From Acidobacteriota bacterium (GTDB lineage: Bacteria; Acidobacteriota; Terriglobia; Bryobacterales; Bryobacteraceae), in assembly GCA_025354525.1 (NCBI GenBank), contig JANXMS010000400.1:1-63954 (forward strand): DNA of 63,954 bases, in the 5' to 3' direction. The translations under genes were made by a program, and so were the position numbers. Positions 52,686 through 61,977 of the stretch are shown piece after piece. Below the pieces are notes generated by a model, which had not been told where the DNA came from, did not search any database, and saw only the letters and a list, made by a program, of their open reading frames with translations. The stretch's first letter is position 1. Each line of letters opens with the position of its first letter.

Positions 52686-52708
52686 TGAGACTTCTATTGT
52701 AGCGAGCC

Positions 52709-53143
52709 CTAGGCGGTGACTTTCTTCCGCCGGGGTTTCGGGTCAGTGGAAGGGTTGTCGAATTCGACACGCATGAGGGACGAAATGGAGCGGACCGGAA
52801 CGAGAGCCTGGGAATCCTGGGGCGCGGAATGCCGCACCCGCTGGGCGATTTCCGAGTTCAGCGAGGAAACGAACTGCTCGATCTGGCGTTGCATCTCTTC
52901 CATCTTTTCGCGCATGTTGAGGATAATCTCTACTCCGGCCAAGTTAACCCCCAACTCGCGCGTGAGCTGAAGAATGACTTCGAGGCGCTCGACGTCCTCG
53001 TCCGTATAGAGACGCGTGTTCCCTTCGCTGCGAGAGGGCTTGAGAAGGCCTTCCCGCTCGTACATGCGAAGGGTCTGCGGGTGGAGGCTGTACTGTTCGG
53101 CGACCGCCGAGATCATATAAGCAGCTTTGCTTCGTTTCGCCAT
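52709..53143 (-). CDS. hspR: MerR-family heat-shock repressor HspR
   Basis: 144 residues. The winged-helix start MISAVAEQYSLHPQTLRMYE then GLLKPSRSEGNTRLYTDEDV is typical of HspR, and a coiled-coil dimer region follows (MREKMEEMQRQIEQFVSSLN). HspR binds HAIR elements and represses the dnaK operon, with DnaK as co-repressor. It is the last gene of dnaK-dnaJ-hspR, 16 bases after dnaJ. I did not find a clear HAIR sequence (CTTGAGT-N7-ACTCAAG) before dnaK. Confidence 0.9.
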   Translation of the reverse strand: MAKRSKAAYMISAVAEQYSLHPQTLRMYEREGLLKPSRSEGNTRLYTDEDVERLEVILQLTRELGVNLAGVEIILNMREKMEEMQRQIEQFVSSLNSEIAQRVRHSAPQDSQALVPVRSISSLMRVEFDNPSTDPKPRRKKVTA

Positions 53144-53159
53144 AAACTTCGCTCTTTAG

Positions 53160-54326
53160 TTATACCTTGGTCCAGAGTTCGCTCCGGGGGTCGGGTGGAT
53201 ACTGTTCGGCCAACTCACGCAAGAGTTCTCGGGTTCGCTCGTCGTTGGCGGGAGGTGCCTGTAGAAAAACCTCGACGATCTGATCGCCGCGGGTCTCTTT
53301 CCGCGCGCTGGCGACGCCCTTTTCGCGGAGGCGGAATTTCTGTCCGTTTTGGGTGCCTTGGGGGATTTTCAGAATCGCCCGCCCGTCGATAGTCGGCACC
53401 TCGATCTTCGCTCCAAGGACAGCCTCGGGTACCGTGATCGGCACTTTGATTTCGATCGTATCCCCGTCGCGTTTGAAAAACGCGTGGTCTTCGACGCGTA
53501 CGGTGATGTAGAGATCGCCCGCTTCGCCGCCCATGCGACCAGCATTGCCTTTGGCTGCCACGCGCAGACGCGAGCCACTGGCTACGCCGGCCGGAAGCCG
53601 AACTTCGACCGAGTCCATGCGGGCGGTACATCCCTCGCCGCGGCAGGCGGGGCAAACGTTTCGCAGGCGGCCGGAGCCATTGCAGCGGGAGCAAGTAAGG
53701 TTGAATTTCATCGCGCCCGCGGTCTGGCTGACTTGGCCGGAGCCGTTGCAATCACCGCAAGTGGCCACCGCGCCGCCAGCCGAACCGGAGCCGTTGCAGG
53801 TGGTGCAGGCGTCCTGACGGGAGATGCTCAGGCGAACCTGCGTGCCGCGAATCGACTGCCAGAAATCGATATTGAGCGAGTATTCGAGATCGGCACCCTT
53901 TTCAGGCTGCTGTTGCTGAGCCGCCTCTCGCCCCCCGAAGAACTGCGAAAAAATGTCAGTAAAACGGCCGCCGGTGTCGGCACCAGCGGTTGGATGAGGT
54001 CGACGACCTCCCTGCTGGTTGATGAAGTCCGAAAAATCGAAGCCTTCGAAGCCCATGCCGGGTCCGCCCTGTGGCGGGGCTCCGCCTCCTGGAACGCCTG
54101 AATCGGAATAGAAACCGTACTGGTCGAACATCTGCCGCTTCTTCGGCTCGTTTAGAATGTCGTAGGCTTCCTGAACGGTTTTAAACTTGTCCTCAGCCGC
54201 CTTATCGCCGGGGTTCAGGTCAGGGTGATATTTGCGCGCTAAGCGACGATACGCCTTCCGGATCTCGTCGTCCGTGGCTTTCTTGGCGACCCCAAGGGTG
54301 CCGTAATAGTCTTTGCGTTCGGGCAT
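53160..54326 (-). CDS. dnaJ: chaperone DnaJ
   Basis: 388 residues with the full type-I layout. The J domain has YHPDLNPGDK (HPD near residue 34). A glycine-rich region follows (GGGAPPQGGPGMGFEGF). The zinc-binding region has four CxxCxGxG repeats: CTTCNGSG, CGDCNGSG, CSRCNGSG and CPACRGEG. The C-terminal substrate domain follows. It stimulates the ATPase of DnaK and hands over unfolded proteins. It starts 58 bases after dnaK, past a hairpin. Confidence 0.95.
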   Translation of the reverse strand: MPERKDYYGTLGVAKKATDDEIRKAYRRLARKYHPDLNPGDKAAEDKFKTVQEAYDILNEPKKRQMFDQYGFYSDSGVPGGGAPPQGGPGMGFEGFDFSDFINQQGGRRPHPTAGADTGGRFTDIFSQFFGGREAAQQQQPEKGADLEYSLNIDFWQSIRGTQVRLSISRQDACTTCNGSGSAGGAVATCGDCNGSGQVSQTAGAMKFNLTCSRCNGSGRLRNVCPACRGEGCTARMDSVEVRLPAGVASGSRLRVAAKGNAGRMGGEAGDLYITVRVEDHAFFKRDGDTIEIKVPITVPEAVLGAKIEVPTIDGRAILKIPQGTQNGQKFRLREKGVASARKETRGDQIVEVFLQAPPANDERTRELLRELAEQYPPDPRSELWTKV

Positions 54327-54338
54327 ATCGTAAACCGC

Positions 54339-54368
54339 CTCGGAGAGCGCTGGTCAGCGCCTCCCGAG
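54339..54368 (-). terminator. imperfect hairpin between dnaK and dnaJ
   Basis: CTCGGAGAGCGCT and AGCGCCTCCCGAG can pair around a four-base loop, with two mismatches and a wobble in the middle of the stem. No T-run follows, so it is more likely a stability or processing element, or a weak attenuator that sets the dnaK to dnaJ ratio, than a full terminator. Confidence 0.45.
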
Positions 54369-54384
54369 AGCGACTCAATGATTC

Positions 54385-56301
54385 CTACTTCTTGTTTTTG
54401 TCCTCGACATCGATGAATTCGGCGTCGACCACCGAGTCCTTCGGTTGTTCCGGCTTGGCATCCGCTCCGGGAGCCGCGCCACCCTGGGCAGCTCCGGCAC
54501 CGGACGGGGATTTGTACATCACTTCGGCCAGCTTGTGGCTCGCTTGCGTGAGCTTGTCGATCGCGGCGTTGATTTTGTCCGAGTCGCCTTCTTGTACGGC
54601 CTTCTTGGCCTCTTCAAGCGCTGCTTCCACGGACGCTGCTTCGGCCTCGCTGACCTTGTCCCGATGATCTTTCAGTGTCTTTTCAACGGAGAAGATCATG
54701 CCGTCAGCGCGATTTCTGGAATCGACACTGTCGCGGCGCTTCTGGTCGCCAGCGGCGTTCTCTTTCGCCTCGCGGACCATCTTCTCGACCTCTTCCTTGC
54801 TGAGGCCGGAAGAGCCGCTGATCGTGATTTTCTGCTCGTTGTGGGTCGCCTTGTCTTTGGCGGTGACGTGCAGAATTCCGTTGGCATCGATGTCAAAAGT
54901 GACCTCGACCTGCGGGACACCACGGGGAGCGGGAGGGATGTTGCCCAACTGGAAGACGCCCAGTTGCCGATTGTCGACCGCCATGGCACGGTCGCCCTGG
55001 CAAACCTTGATCTCGACCGAAGTCTGGTTGTCCGAAGCCGTCGAGAACGTTTCGCTCTTCCGCGTCGGAATCGTCGTGTTGCTCTCGATGAGCTTGGTAA
55101 AGACTCCTCCGAGCGTTTCGATGCCAAGCGAAAGCGGGGTGACATCGAGCAGGAGCACGTCCTTCACTTCGCCACCGAGAACTCCGCCCTGGACCGCCGC
55201 CCCGATCGCAACCACTTCGTCCGGGTTCACGGAACGGTTGGGTTCCTTGCCGAACATGTCGCGAACGATCTGGTGGATCTTCGGGATGCGCGTCGAGCCG
55301 CCGACCAGTACGACCTCGTCAATCTGCGAGGGAGAGAGCTTGGCGTTCTTCAGCGCACGTTCGCACGGAGCGAGAGTGCTGCGCAGGATGTCGTCGATCA
55401 TCTGCTCGAACCGCGTCCGGGTGAGCTTCATCACCAGATGCTTCGGGCCGCTCGCGTCGGCAGTGATGAAGGGCAGATTGATCTCGGTCTCGAGGGTGGT
55501 GGAGAGCTCGATCTTGCCTTTCTCGGCCGCTTCCTTGAGTCGCTGCTTCGCCATGTTGTCGTTCAGAAGGTCGATGCCGTTTTCCTTCTTGAACTCAGCC
55601 ACAATCCATTCCATGATCCGGTCGTCGATGTTATCGCCGCCAAGGTGGGAGTCGCCATCGGTAGACTTCACTTCGACGACGCCTTCGCCGACCTCCAGAA
55701 TCGACACGTCAAAGGTGCCGCCGCCGAAGTCGAATACTGCGATGGTCTCGTTCTTCTTCTTGTCGAGTCCGTACGCCAGCGCCGCCGCAGTCGGCTCGTT
55801 GATGATGCGCATCACTTCGAGGCCCGCGATCTGGCCGGCATCTTTGGTGGCTTGGCGCTGCGCGTCGTTAAAGTAAGCGGGGACGGTAATTACCGCCTTG
55901 GTGACCTTCTCGCCGAGGTAGGATTCGGCGGCTTCTTTGAGCTTGGTCAAGATCATCGAGGAGATTTCCGGGGCGGAAAGCTTCTTGCCCTGGCTTTCCA
56001 CTCGCGCGTCGCCGTTGTCGCCCGGCAGAACTTTATACGGAACCAGCTTCTTTTCGGCGTCGATTTCGTCGAAGCGACGGCCCATGAAGCGCTTAATCGA
56101 GTAAATGGTATTCTCGGGGTTGGTGACAGCCTGCCGCTTGGCCACTTGGCCCACAAGCCGCTCTCCGCCCTTGGTGAAACCAACCACTGAGGGGGTCGTC
56201 CGCGCACCTTCCTGGTTGGGGATTACTACAGGCGACCCCGCTTCCATCACTGCGACGACCGAGTTTGTAGTTCCTAAATCGATTCCGATAATTCTGCTCA
56301 T
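54385..56301 (-). CDS. dnaK: chaperone DnaK (Hsp70)
   Basis: 638 residues from the ATG at 56301 (an open extension to 56388 is upstream and overlaps the promoter). Motifs are [70 protein letters not shown] and the linker [16 protein letters not shown]. The C-terminus ends [17 protein letters not shown], close to the EEVD-like tail of bacterial forms. Its start codon overlaps the divergent modA start by two bases. Confidence 0.97.
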   Translation of the reverse strand: MSRIIGIDLGTTNSVVAVMEAGSPVVIPNQEGARTTPSVVGFTKGGERLVGQVAKRQAVTNPENTIYSIKRFMGRRFDEIDAEKKLVPYKVLPGDNGDARVESQGKKLSAPEISSMILTKLKEAAESYLGEKVTKAVITVPAYFNDAQRQATKDAGQIAGLEVMRIINEPTAAALAYGLDKKKNETIAVFDFGGGTFDVSILEVGEGVVEVKSTDGDSHLGGDNIDDRIMEWIVAEFKKENGIDLLNDNMAKQRLKEAAEKGKIELSTTLETEINLPFITADASGPKHLVMKLTRTRFEQMIDDILRSTLAPCERALKNAKLSPSQIDEVVLVGGSTRIPKIHQIVRDMFGKEPNRSVNPDEVVAIGAAVQGGVLGGEVKDVLLLDVTPLSLGIETLGGVFTKLIESNTTIPTRKSETFSTASDNQTSVEIKVCQGDRAMAVDNRQLGVFQLGNIPPAPRGVPQVEVTFDIDANGILHVTAKDKATHNEQKITISGSSGLSKEEVEKMVREAKENAAGDQKRRDSVDSRNRADGMIFSVEKTLKDHRDKVSEAEAASVEAALEEAKKAVQEGDSDKINAAIDKLTQASHKLAEVMYKSPSGAGAAQGGAAPGADAKPEQPKDSVVDAEFIDVEDKNKK

Positions 56302-57034
56302 GATTAGATTCCTTGCCTCTCCCCTTAGTCTACTACAAGTATTGAATCTGCGTGTCCTGCTGTCAACATTTATTGCTGCCGCAGGCATCCAACTCTCGGC
56401 CCAAGGACCGCTCGTCGCTGCCGCTTCGGATCTGGCACCGATTCTGTCGACTTATGCTAAAGCCCGGTTTACCTTCGGCTCGTCCGGTCAATTGGCCCGC
56501 CAAATCGAACACGGGGCCCCCTACGAACTTTTCCTGTCCGCAAACCGCGCGTATGCCCAGCAATTGGTGCTAGCGGGCAAGGCGAAGCCGGAAGATCTGC
56601 GCCCCTACGCCTCGGGCCGGCTGGCCCTATGGTCGAAGTCGGGACGATTCAAGCGTTTGGAAGATCTGCTCGATCCAGCCATCCGGCACATCGCGATCGC
56701 CAATCCCACTCACGCCCCGTACGGGCAAGCTGCCCGCCAAGCGCTCGAGAAATCAGGATTGTGGAGTCGCCTTGAGTCCAAACTCGTCTACGCCGAGTCC
56801 GTCCGACAGACGATACAGTTTGCCGAAAGTGGTAACGCGGATGCCACCTTGACAGCCTGGACCTTCGTGCACAACCGGGGCGGCGTACTGCTTTCTGAGG
56901 AACTGCATGCGCCGCTGACACAATACGGCGTGCCGGTAAGCAGTTCGGCCTCGGGCCGCCGTCTACTGGATTGGCTGGTCGGACCGGAGGGGCAGAAGTT
57001 GTTACAGGCGGGCGGCTTGTTCCCCCCGCCCTAG
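56300..57034 (+). CDS. modA: molybdate-type ABC transporter substrate-binding protein
   Basis: 244 residues from the ATG at 56300, or 230 from a TTG at 56342, which would begin right at the signal peptide ([19 protein letters not shown]). The body matches Mod[35 protein letters not shown] with the serine pair that binds the oxyanion, [18 protein letters not shown], and [20 protein letters not shown]. It should capture molybdate or tungstate in the periplasm. The modB and modC genes are absent, so the gene is orphaned here. No clear ribosome site supports either start. Confidence 0.88.
   Translation: MIRFLASPLSLLQVLNLRVLLSTFIAAAGIQLSAQGPLVAAASDLAPILSTYAKARFTFGSSGQLARQIEHGAPYELFLSANRAYAQQLVLAGKAKPEDLRPYASGRLALWSKSGRFKRLEDLLDPAIRHIAIANPTHAPYGQAARQALEKSGLWSRLESKLVYAESVRQTIQFAESGNADATLTAWTFVHNRGGVLLSEELHAPLTQYGVPVSSSASGRRLLDWLVGPEGQKLLQAGGLFPPP
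56338..56366 (-). promoter_or_regulatory. dnaK promoter
   Basis: On the minus strand TTGACA (56361-56366) and AATACT (56338-56343) are 17 bases apart, a near-ideal housekeeping promoter, 37 bases before the dnaK ATG. AGGGGAGAGGCAAGGA lies in the leader and supplies the ribosome site. No HAIR or CIRCE sequence is recognisable. The promoter sits inside the signal-peptide codons of the divergent modA gene if that gene starts at 56300. Confidence 0.65.
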
Positions 57035-57616
57035 CGACGTCACCCGGGACGTAGCCTTTCATCTCGAAGACTTCGGCACTCTCCAAGAAGGCCCCTCCCG
57101 GGCCCACCAAAAGCGACCCTCCAGGGCGGTCCCATTTGCGCCAGTTTGAGTTGTCTCCTCCGACTTGTGACGCGCGGTCGTGCCGCGCGGGTGATTCTGA
57201 TGCCGCTCACCTACTCAAAGGATGCCCCTTCGGCACTCGCAAAGGATGACCTGCACTCACGCAAAGTTGACCACCGAACAAGAGCTGAAGGGCACCGTTG
57301 CTGGCTGGTCCTGCCCTGGCACGCACTCGCCTCGGCGCTCACGAGTAACAGAACACGCGCGGCGCGTGATCGTGAGAGGCAGAAACTTTGTTTTCGGTCC
57401 GATCTGTCATCCTGTATTCAAGGCTGGGCAGGCAAGTTACGGCCGATAAGTGTTTGGTGCCTTTGTGCCCGTTCCCCAGTATGGTCTCGGTTTCAGCGTC
57501 GGAGTAATTGGTGGCGAACTGCCTTGGAAAAGGCTAAGCCCGACCCCGTTGGAGAGATGGTGTAGTAAAGCTAACCGAGCCGCTCCCAGCTTGATCACGG
57601 ACGAGGAGGTTATGAC
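57035..57616. other. region between modA and the IS110 remnant, no supported gene
   Basis: 582 bases with no convincing coding region. Frames here read as mixed cysteine/arginine-rich shadow sequence. A short direct repeat occurs (CTCAAAGGATG near 57215 and CTCGCAAAGGATG near 57237), followed by CGCAAAGTTGACC, which could be a decayed transposon end. A good ribosome site (GGAGG near 57604) precedes the transposase remnant. Confidence 0.4.
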
Positions 57617-57990
57617 ATGGCAAAGCGAGAGCAGTCCACGTTTAAGCGGCACCGCGGCAAGAACTTGAACCGCAAAGATCGGCGGGAACTCCAGGCCGCG
57701 GCCTTTTTCCGACGATCCAGGGCTGGAGATCCTCCACCCGGACGCGGCTGGAGTTGACCTCGGCAAGGAGAGCCATTCTGTGGCGGTGTCGCCCGGACTC
57801 GATCCAGAACCTGTGCGGGAGTTTGGCTCCCGGACGGCGGATTTGGAGCGGATGGCCCAATGGCTGAAGTCGTGTGGAATAACGACCGTGACGATGCAGT
57901 CCGATTGCCGCCTGCGATGTTCTGAAAAATCACGGATTGGAAGTATTTCTGGTGAACGCCCGGGACTGTTTGGCGACAATTAGAAACGGT
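57617..57990 (+). pseudogene. truncated, frameshifted IS110-family transposase
   Basis: Three successive frames spell the N-terminus of an IS110 transposase. The ATG at 57617 gives MAKREQSTFKRHRGKNLNRK and DRRELQ. From about 57708 another frame reads LEILHPDAAGVDLGKESHSV and then REFGSRTADLERMAQWLKSC, with the DEDD-type first Asp region. From about 57890 a third frame reads AACDVLKNHGLEVFLVNARD. The second shift removes the TGVY-like motif expected after MQS. The serine-containing C-terminal half is gone. It is a dead remnant, similar to elements in Solibacter genomes. Confidence 0.8.
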
Positions 57991-58689
57991 CGAAACGACA
58001 ACTACCAAAGTCGACTTGCCTCCGGCGGAGGGTGCTCCCGTGGCTTCATGCCCACTGTCGGCGGGCTCGTAGCCCACCTGGGATGGCACAATGCGCTAAA
58101 TCCTGGGGCTTGGGGCAAAGCCCCATCTCATCCAACGCCCAGCGGCATCTGTCGAATTCACATCAAAACACCTGCTGAAGGTGCTGCAAATGTAATTGCC
58201 GCTAGAAGCGGTTCCTAATTGTCGCCCATCACAGAGCCTCAGTGACGATGTCGTCAATGGATATTCCCGCGGCCACTCGCACCGTCGGAATCACCGCTAT
58301 TGAAAGTGTACCGACGTGCCGCCATAGGTCTCCCAAATGATCAACCCATGGTCCAGCCCGGTCGCCGTAAACCGCGCCGGAAGCGTGAAATGCTGCACCA
58401 GCAGGCTCCCCGTCGGAATAGTAGCTGTAGCTGTTCTGGATACCGGTAATCCGCGGCTGTCCCACCGCGAATCCGGCGAAAAAGAGGCCATCGAGACAAC
58501 CAGCTTCAGGCGTTTTCATGGCGCTCCCAGATCTCCCTAGCCCGCCATCCGTGATTCCGTAGGGATCCAAACCTCGCCTTCCACCAAACCGACTTGCCCC
58601 GGAAATCTCAAATAGGGCAAAAATACCCCGCTCACCGTGTCCCCTTCCGTCTGCCTTTTGCGCTATTCCGAACGAGCGTCTAACCCATC
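57991..58689. other. region between the IS110 remnant and the protease-nuclease gene
   Basis: 699 bases with no gene I can support. It includes a hairpin (GGGGCTT at 58105, AAGCCCC at 58118) without a T-run. A minus-strand frame at 58297-58491 reads TGSLLVQHFTLPARFTATGL then DHGLIIWETYGGTSVHFQ; it looks protein-like and could be a gene relic, but the family is not recognised. The promoter of the downstream gene must be in the last 150 bases; none is clear. Confidence 0.4.
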
Positions 58690-60579
58690 ATGGCAAAACC
58701 AAAGAATCCCCCCAAGAAAGCTGTGGCCGACCAACCGGTCTCCATGGAAAGCCTTAAAAATTTCGTTCGCTCCCGCGGCGTCGACTATTTACGCGACCCG
58801 AACATCTCCTCCGTTGGCATCGGCTACAAGGTCAAAGACGGGAAAACGACGAACGAAATCAGCGTGCAATTCACGGTCCACCAAAAATCCCAGCCGGAAA
58901 TGCTCGCGGCCATCGAAACCGAACTCATTCCCACCTCGTTCGAAATCGATGGCATCACCGTCCCAACCGATGTTCTCGAACGGACCTATGAAACAAGCCA
59001 TCAACTCGTCCCGGAGGCGGCCGCCAGCAGTCGCAAAAAGCGTCTCAATCCTATCGTCCCAGGCGTCAGTGTCGCCAATACAAAGGTGTCAGCCGGCACC
59101 ATCGGCTGCATCGTCTTCGACCAGCACAATGGCACGCCCTACATACTCAGCAACTGGCACGTTCTGAACGGCCCCTCTGGCGCGCTCGGCGACGACATCG
59201 TCCAGCCCGGCCCCGCCGACGACAACCGCGTCCAACTCAATCGCATGGGCAAACTCGTCCGCTCCCACTTGGGTCACGCTGGCGACTGCGCCGTCGCCTC
59301 CATTGAGGATCGCCAAAGCCAACCCGAAATCCTCGACCTCGGCATCAAACCGGAACAACTCGCCGAAGCCGAACTGGGTGACAAAGTAATCAAAAGCGGG
59401 CGTACGACCGGTGTCACTCACGGCATCGTCCGCCGCGTCTTGACCATCGCCAAAATCAACTACGGCGGAATCACCGGGGAACAGGAAATCGGCTGCTTCG
59501 AGATCGGCGTCGATCCCAACCATCGCCCTCCCGACGGTGAAATCAGCAAGGGCGGCGATTCCGGTTCTGTCTGGATGATCAAAGGAACCAACGGAAAAGC
59601 CAGCAAAATCTTCGCCGGTTTGCATTTTGCCGGTGAGGACACCACCAATCCGGACGAACACGCCCTCGCCTGCTATCCAAAGTCCGTGTTCGAAAAGCTG
59701 GAAATCTCGCTCTCGCCCGTCCCCGCCGCACCCGGACCCGATCCCGGTCAGCCCGACACCATCGGCGGATACAACCCCAACTTCCTCTCCAAGCGCGTCC
59801 CTCTTCCGGACCTCACGCAAGAGACCCTCCAGGACGCCTTTCAGAAAAACGGCTCTCCGGTGATTGCCTATACTCACTTCTCTCTCGCCATGAGTAAGGC
59901 GCGGCGATTCTGCCGCTGGGTGGCTTGGAATATTGATGGTGCCAGTCTCAAGAGTCTGAGCCGCCGGGGCATTCCGTTCGTGCTCGATCCCAACCTCCCT
60001 GCCGCCGTGCAAGTCGGCGACGACCTCTACCGGGGAAACCGCCTCGACCGCGGCCACATCGCACGCCGCGCCGACCTCCTCTGGGGACCGCTCGCCGACG
60101 CCAAAAAGGCCAATGTCGATTCGTTCTTCTTCACAAACATTACCCCCCAGATGGACGATTTCAATCAAAGCTCCCAGGGTGGTGTCTGGGGCCGCTTGGA
60201 GGATGCGATCTTTGCCGATGTCGATGTCGACGATCTGAAGGTGAGCGTATTCGGAGGACCCGTCTTCCGCGGTGACGACCGCGTCTTCCGCCAGATCGGC
60301 ATTCCCCGCGAGTTCTGGAAAATCATCACCTATGTTGAAACCGGCAAGCTCAAATGCAAAGGCTTCCTGTTGACCCAGAACCTCAACGCGCTCGAGACCC
60401 TTGATCTGGACGCGTTTAAGGTTTTCGAAATCGCACTCGGCGAAATCGAACAGCGAACCGGCGTCCGTTTCGCGTCTGTCTTGAAGACCGCTGACAGCTT
60501 CGGCGAAGCCTTAACCGCCCGTCCGGAAGTCTTCGACGATCGCCAACCCATCGCCCGAATCGAAAGCATCGTCTGGTAA
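58690..60579 (+). CDS. trypsin-like protease fused to a DNA/RNA non-specific endonuclease
   Basis: 629 residues, no signal peptide. Residues 18-110 form an N-terminal domain (DYLRDPNISSVGIGYKVKDG). Residues 130-335 are a chymotrypsin-fold protease with His157 (LSNWHVL), Asp199 (HAGDCAVAS) and Ser291 (KGGDSGSVW). After a proline-rich linker, residues 385-615 are a NucA-type nuclease with DRGH (453-456), Asn483 (FFFTNITPQMDDFNQ), and the Trp/Glu of GGVWGRLE. Both active sites look intact. The cytosolic setting suggests a regulated effector, perhaps in defence: the protease could sense or self-process and the nuclease degrade nucleic acid. That role is inference. A strong hairpin follows the stop. 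Confidence 0.9.
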   Translation: MAKPKNPPKKAVADQPVSMESLKNFVRSRGVDYLRDPNISSVGIGYKVKDGKTTNEISVQFTVHQKSQPEMLAAIETELIPTSFEIDGITVPTDVLERTYETSHQLVPEAAASSRKKRLNPIVPGVSVANTKVSAGTIGCIVFDQHNGTPYILSNWHVLNGPSGALGDDIVQPGPADDNRVQLNRMGKLVRSHLGHAGDCAVASIEDRQSQPEILDLGIKPEQLAEAELGDKVIKSGRTTGVTHGIVRRVLTIAKINYGGITGEQEIGCFEIGVDPNHRPPDGEISKGGDSGSVWMIKGTNGKASKIFAGLHFAGEDTTNPDEHALACYPKSVFEKLEISLSPVPAAPGPDPGQPDTIGGYNPNFLSKRVPLPDLTQETLQDAFQKNGSPVIAYTHFSLAMSKARRFCRWVAWNIDGASLKSLSRRGIPFVLDPNLPAAVQVGDDLYRGNRLDRGHIARRADLLWGPLADAKKANVDSFFFTNITPQMDDFNQSSQGGVWGRLEDAIFADVDVDDLKVSVFGGPVFRGDDRVFRQIGIPREFWKIITYVETGKLKCKGFLLTQNLNALETLDLDAFKVFEIALGEIEQRTGVRFASVLKTADSFGEALTARPEVFDDRQPIARIESIVW

Positions 60580-60590
60580 CCAACTCACGG

Positions 60591-60637
60591 CGCTCCTTTC
60601 TACCCGCCGCCCGCCGCCTGTCGGGTAGAAAGGAGCG
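60591..60637 (+). terminator. strong hairpin after the protease-nuclease gene
   Basis: CGCTCCTTTCTACCCG (60591-60606) and CGGGTAGAAAGGAGCG (60622-60637) are perfect 16-base complements around a 15-base loop, followed by TTTCC. It begins 11 bases after the stop codon. The stem is long for a simple terminator but the place and the short T-run fit transcription termination; it would also block convergent reading. Confidence 0.8.
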
Positions 60638-60723
60638 TTTCCGGTCACCCAACCTCCCAGCCGTAATTGATTAGCGGCCTCCATCTCAATAGAATCAATG
60701 GTTTCCGTAGCGCCCTGCGAGCC

Positions 60724-60947
60724 TTTAGAGCGATACCCGCCTTACTGGAGGCGTTCTGGAAATCCGAACTACCGGCCCCGTATTGGGCGGACTGCAAACT
60801 ACGTTTGTCCCAGCTCAAGGCCCCGTCAATGCATGCCTTGTCGTCGATCTCGCCGAGGCTCTCTCCCCCTTCCTCTCTCCCGACATTGCTCCGGATCTCT
60901 TCAGACGTCGCGGATTTGCCCTCTGTTACGTCAAGACTTGCTATAGC
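60724..60947. repeat. dispersed repeat, copy 2
   Basis: 224 bases nearly identical to 17880-18086, in the same orientation. It carries the 18-base segment TTGTCGTCGATCTCGCCG that copy 1 lacks. The edges match copy 1: TTTAGAGCGATACCC on the left, CTTGCTATAGC on the right; the flanks differ. The remainder of the gap 60580-61072 holds the hairpin above and nothing else I can support. Confidence 0.9.
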
Positions 60948-61072
60948 ATGATTCCGGGGGCCCTCCGCAGCACAAAGTCCCAAAACTCCCGGAAATTGGC
61001 CCAAGTCGGGAGGCGAAAGGTCCCGAAACCCGCTAATCAAGTACTCCCAGCCGCTTGCACCGGTGAGCCCTG

Positions 61073-61867
61073 TCACTTCTCTTTAGCGCGGACCACATAC
61101 CCAAAGTGGATCGACGAATCCACCGAGTACAGGCGTGTCGTTTCCGCTTCCAATCGCAGCGCCCGAATCACCAACTCCGCGCCGGTCCCTTTCACGACGA
61201 TCTCGGTGCTCCCGTCCCGCGAAATAGGTGCCGTGGCTAGCCCGAAGGGAGGCAATTGAACGTAACTTGTGGCCGTGCAGATCACCTTCGTCTGGTCATC
61301 CACGACCGTCCAACTCCCTCGCGAGTAACAGATGTCGACTTCAGCCGCCTCGCCGCTCGAGTTCAGCAGAAGCACGAGCCGTCCAGGCATCTCCTCCACC
61401 GGGCTCTCGATCTGCGGATTGCGCGTCGGAAACGACACCGTCTGGACAGTCGTCCGCAGCTTGTCCCCGGCCACGCACTCCGTCTTCCCGCTCACCGCGA
61501 CCACCGGTCGATCCGAGCCAATCGGCAGCTCCTCCGAAACCCGAATCCATCCCATCGCCGTTTCCGCCCCCGCCTCTCGCAACTGCAAGCTGAGCCGTTG
61601 CTTGGGCGCGAGCCTTACAACGGTCGATTCCCTTCCTTCCAGCCCCATCAGCGCACCGCTTTCTTTGTGCCCTTCGACGGTGATAGAAACCGGCTTAGCC
61701 CCCAGGTTCCGTAGGTCAATTGTAGACCAGCACTGTTGACCGTACGCTAACGGGGCAAGCACAGAAACGACATTGCGATGCGGGGGCGGTGCCGCCGCCA
61801 AAACGCTAGCCAGTAGACTAATCCAGGCCACCGCGCGACATAGTAGGAATATACGGAGACTCTGCAC
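61073..61867 (-). CDS. secreted hypothetical protein, two beta-sandwich regions
   Basis: 264 residues from a GTG at 61867, with signal peptide LLCRAVAWISLLASVLAAA. The mature part is beta-rich (CWSTIDLRNLGAKPVSITVE, GRLVLLLNSSGEAAEVDICY), like tandem immunoglobulin-type or extracellular scaffold domains. No catalytic residues or known family are recognised. The C-terminus is short and basic (YVVRAKEK). It follows a probable intron remnant and its neighbours are mobile elements, so it may be an acquired cell-surface gene. Confidence 0.7.
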   Translation of the reverse strand: MQSLRIFLLCRAVAWISLLASVLAAAPPPHRNVVSVLAPLAYGQQCWSTIDLRNLGAKPVSITVEGHKESGALMGLEGRESTVVRLAPKQRLSLQLREAGAETAMGWIRVSEELPIGSDRPVVAVSGKTECVAGDKLRTTVQTVSFPTRNPQIESPVEEMPGRLVLLLNSSGEAAEVDICYSRGSWTVVDDQTKVICTATSYVQLPPFGLATAPISRDGSTEIVVKGTGAELVIRALRLEAETTRLYSVDSSIHFGYVVRAKEK

Positions 61868-61977
61868 AGGGAAGTGTGTCGCCGCACTCCCGTTCCTCTC
61901 AAGCGTCCCTCATCGTCGACGAAAAAGGCAGGTAGAAGAGAGAAGCACCCGCTTACCCATCGAGAAATGATTCTTCG

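Noticed and set aside
56302-56366. HAIR or CIRCE operator before dnaK
   Set aside because: CTTGTAGTAGACTAAG looks faintly symmetrical but the two halves do not match the HAIR arms.
57146-57565. Plus-strand open frame of 139 codons
   Set aside because: Cysteine/arginine-rich sequence with no domain; reads as non-coding between modA and the transposase remnant.
58229-58570. Minus-strand open frame of 113 codons
   Set aside because: No family, no ribosome site, odd composition, and an alternative frame in the same place looks more protein-like; not called as a gene.
60645-61076. Minus-strand open frame spanning the dispersed repeat, and the extension of the YiaA/B-like gene into copy 1
   Set aside because: Both frames arise from the repeat itself and change length between copies, so they are not conserved proteins.
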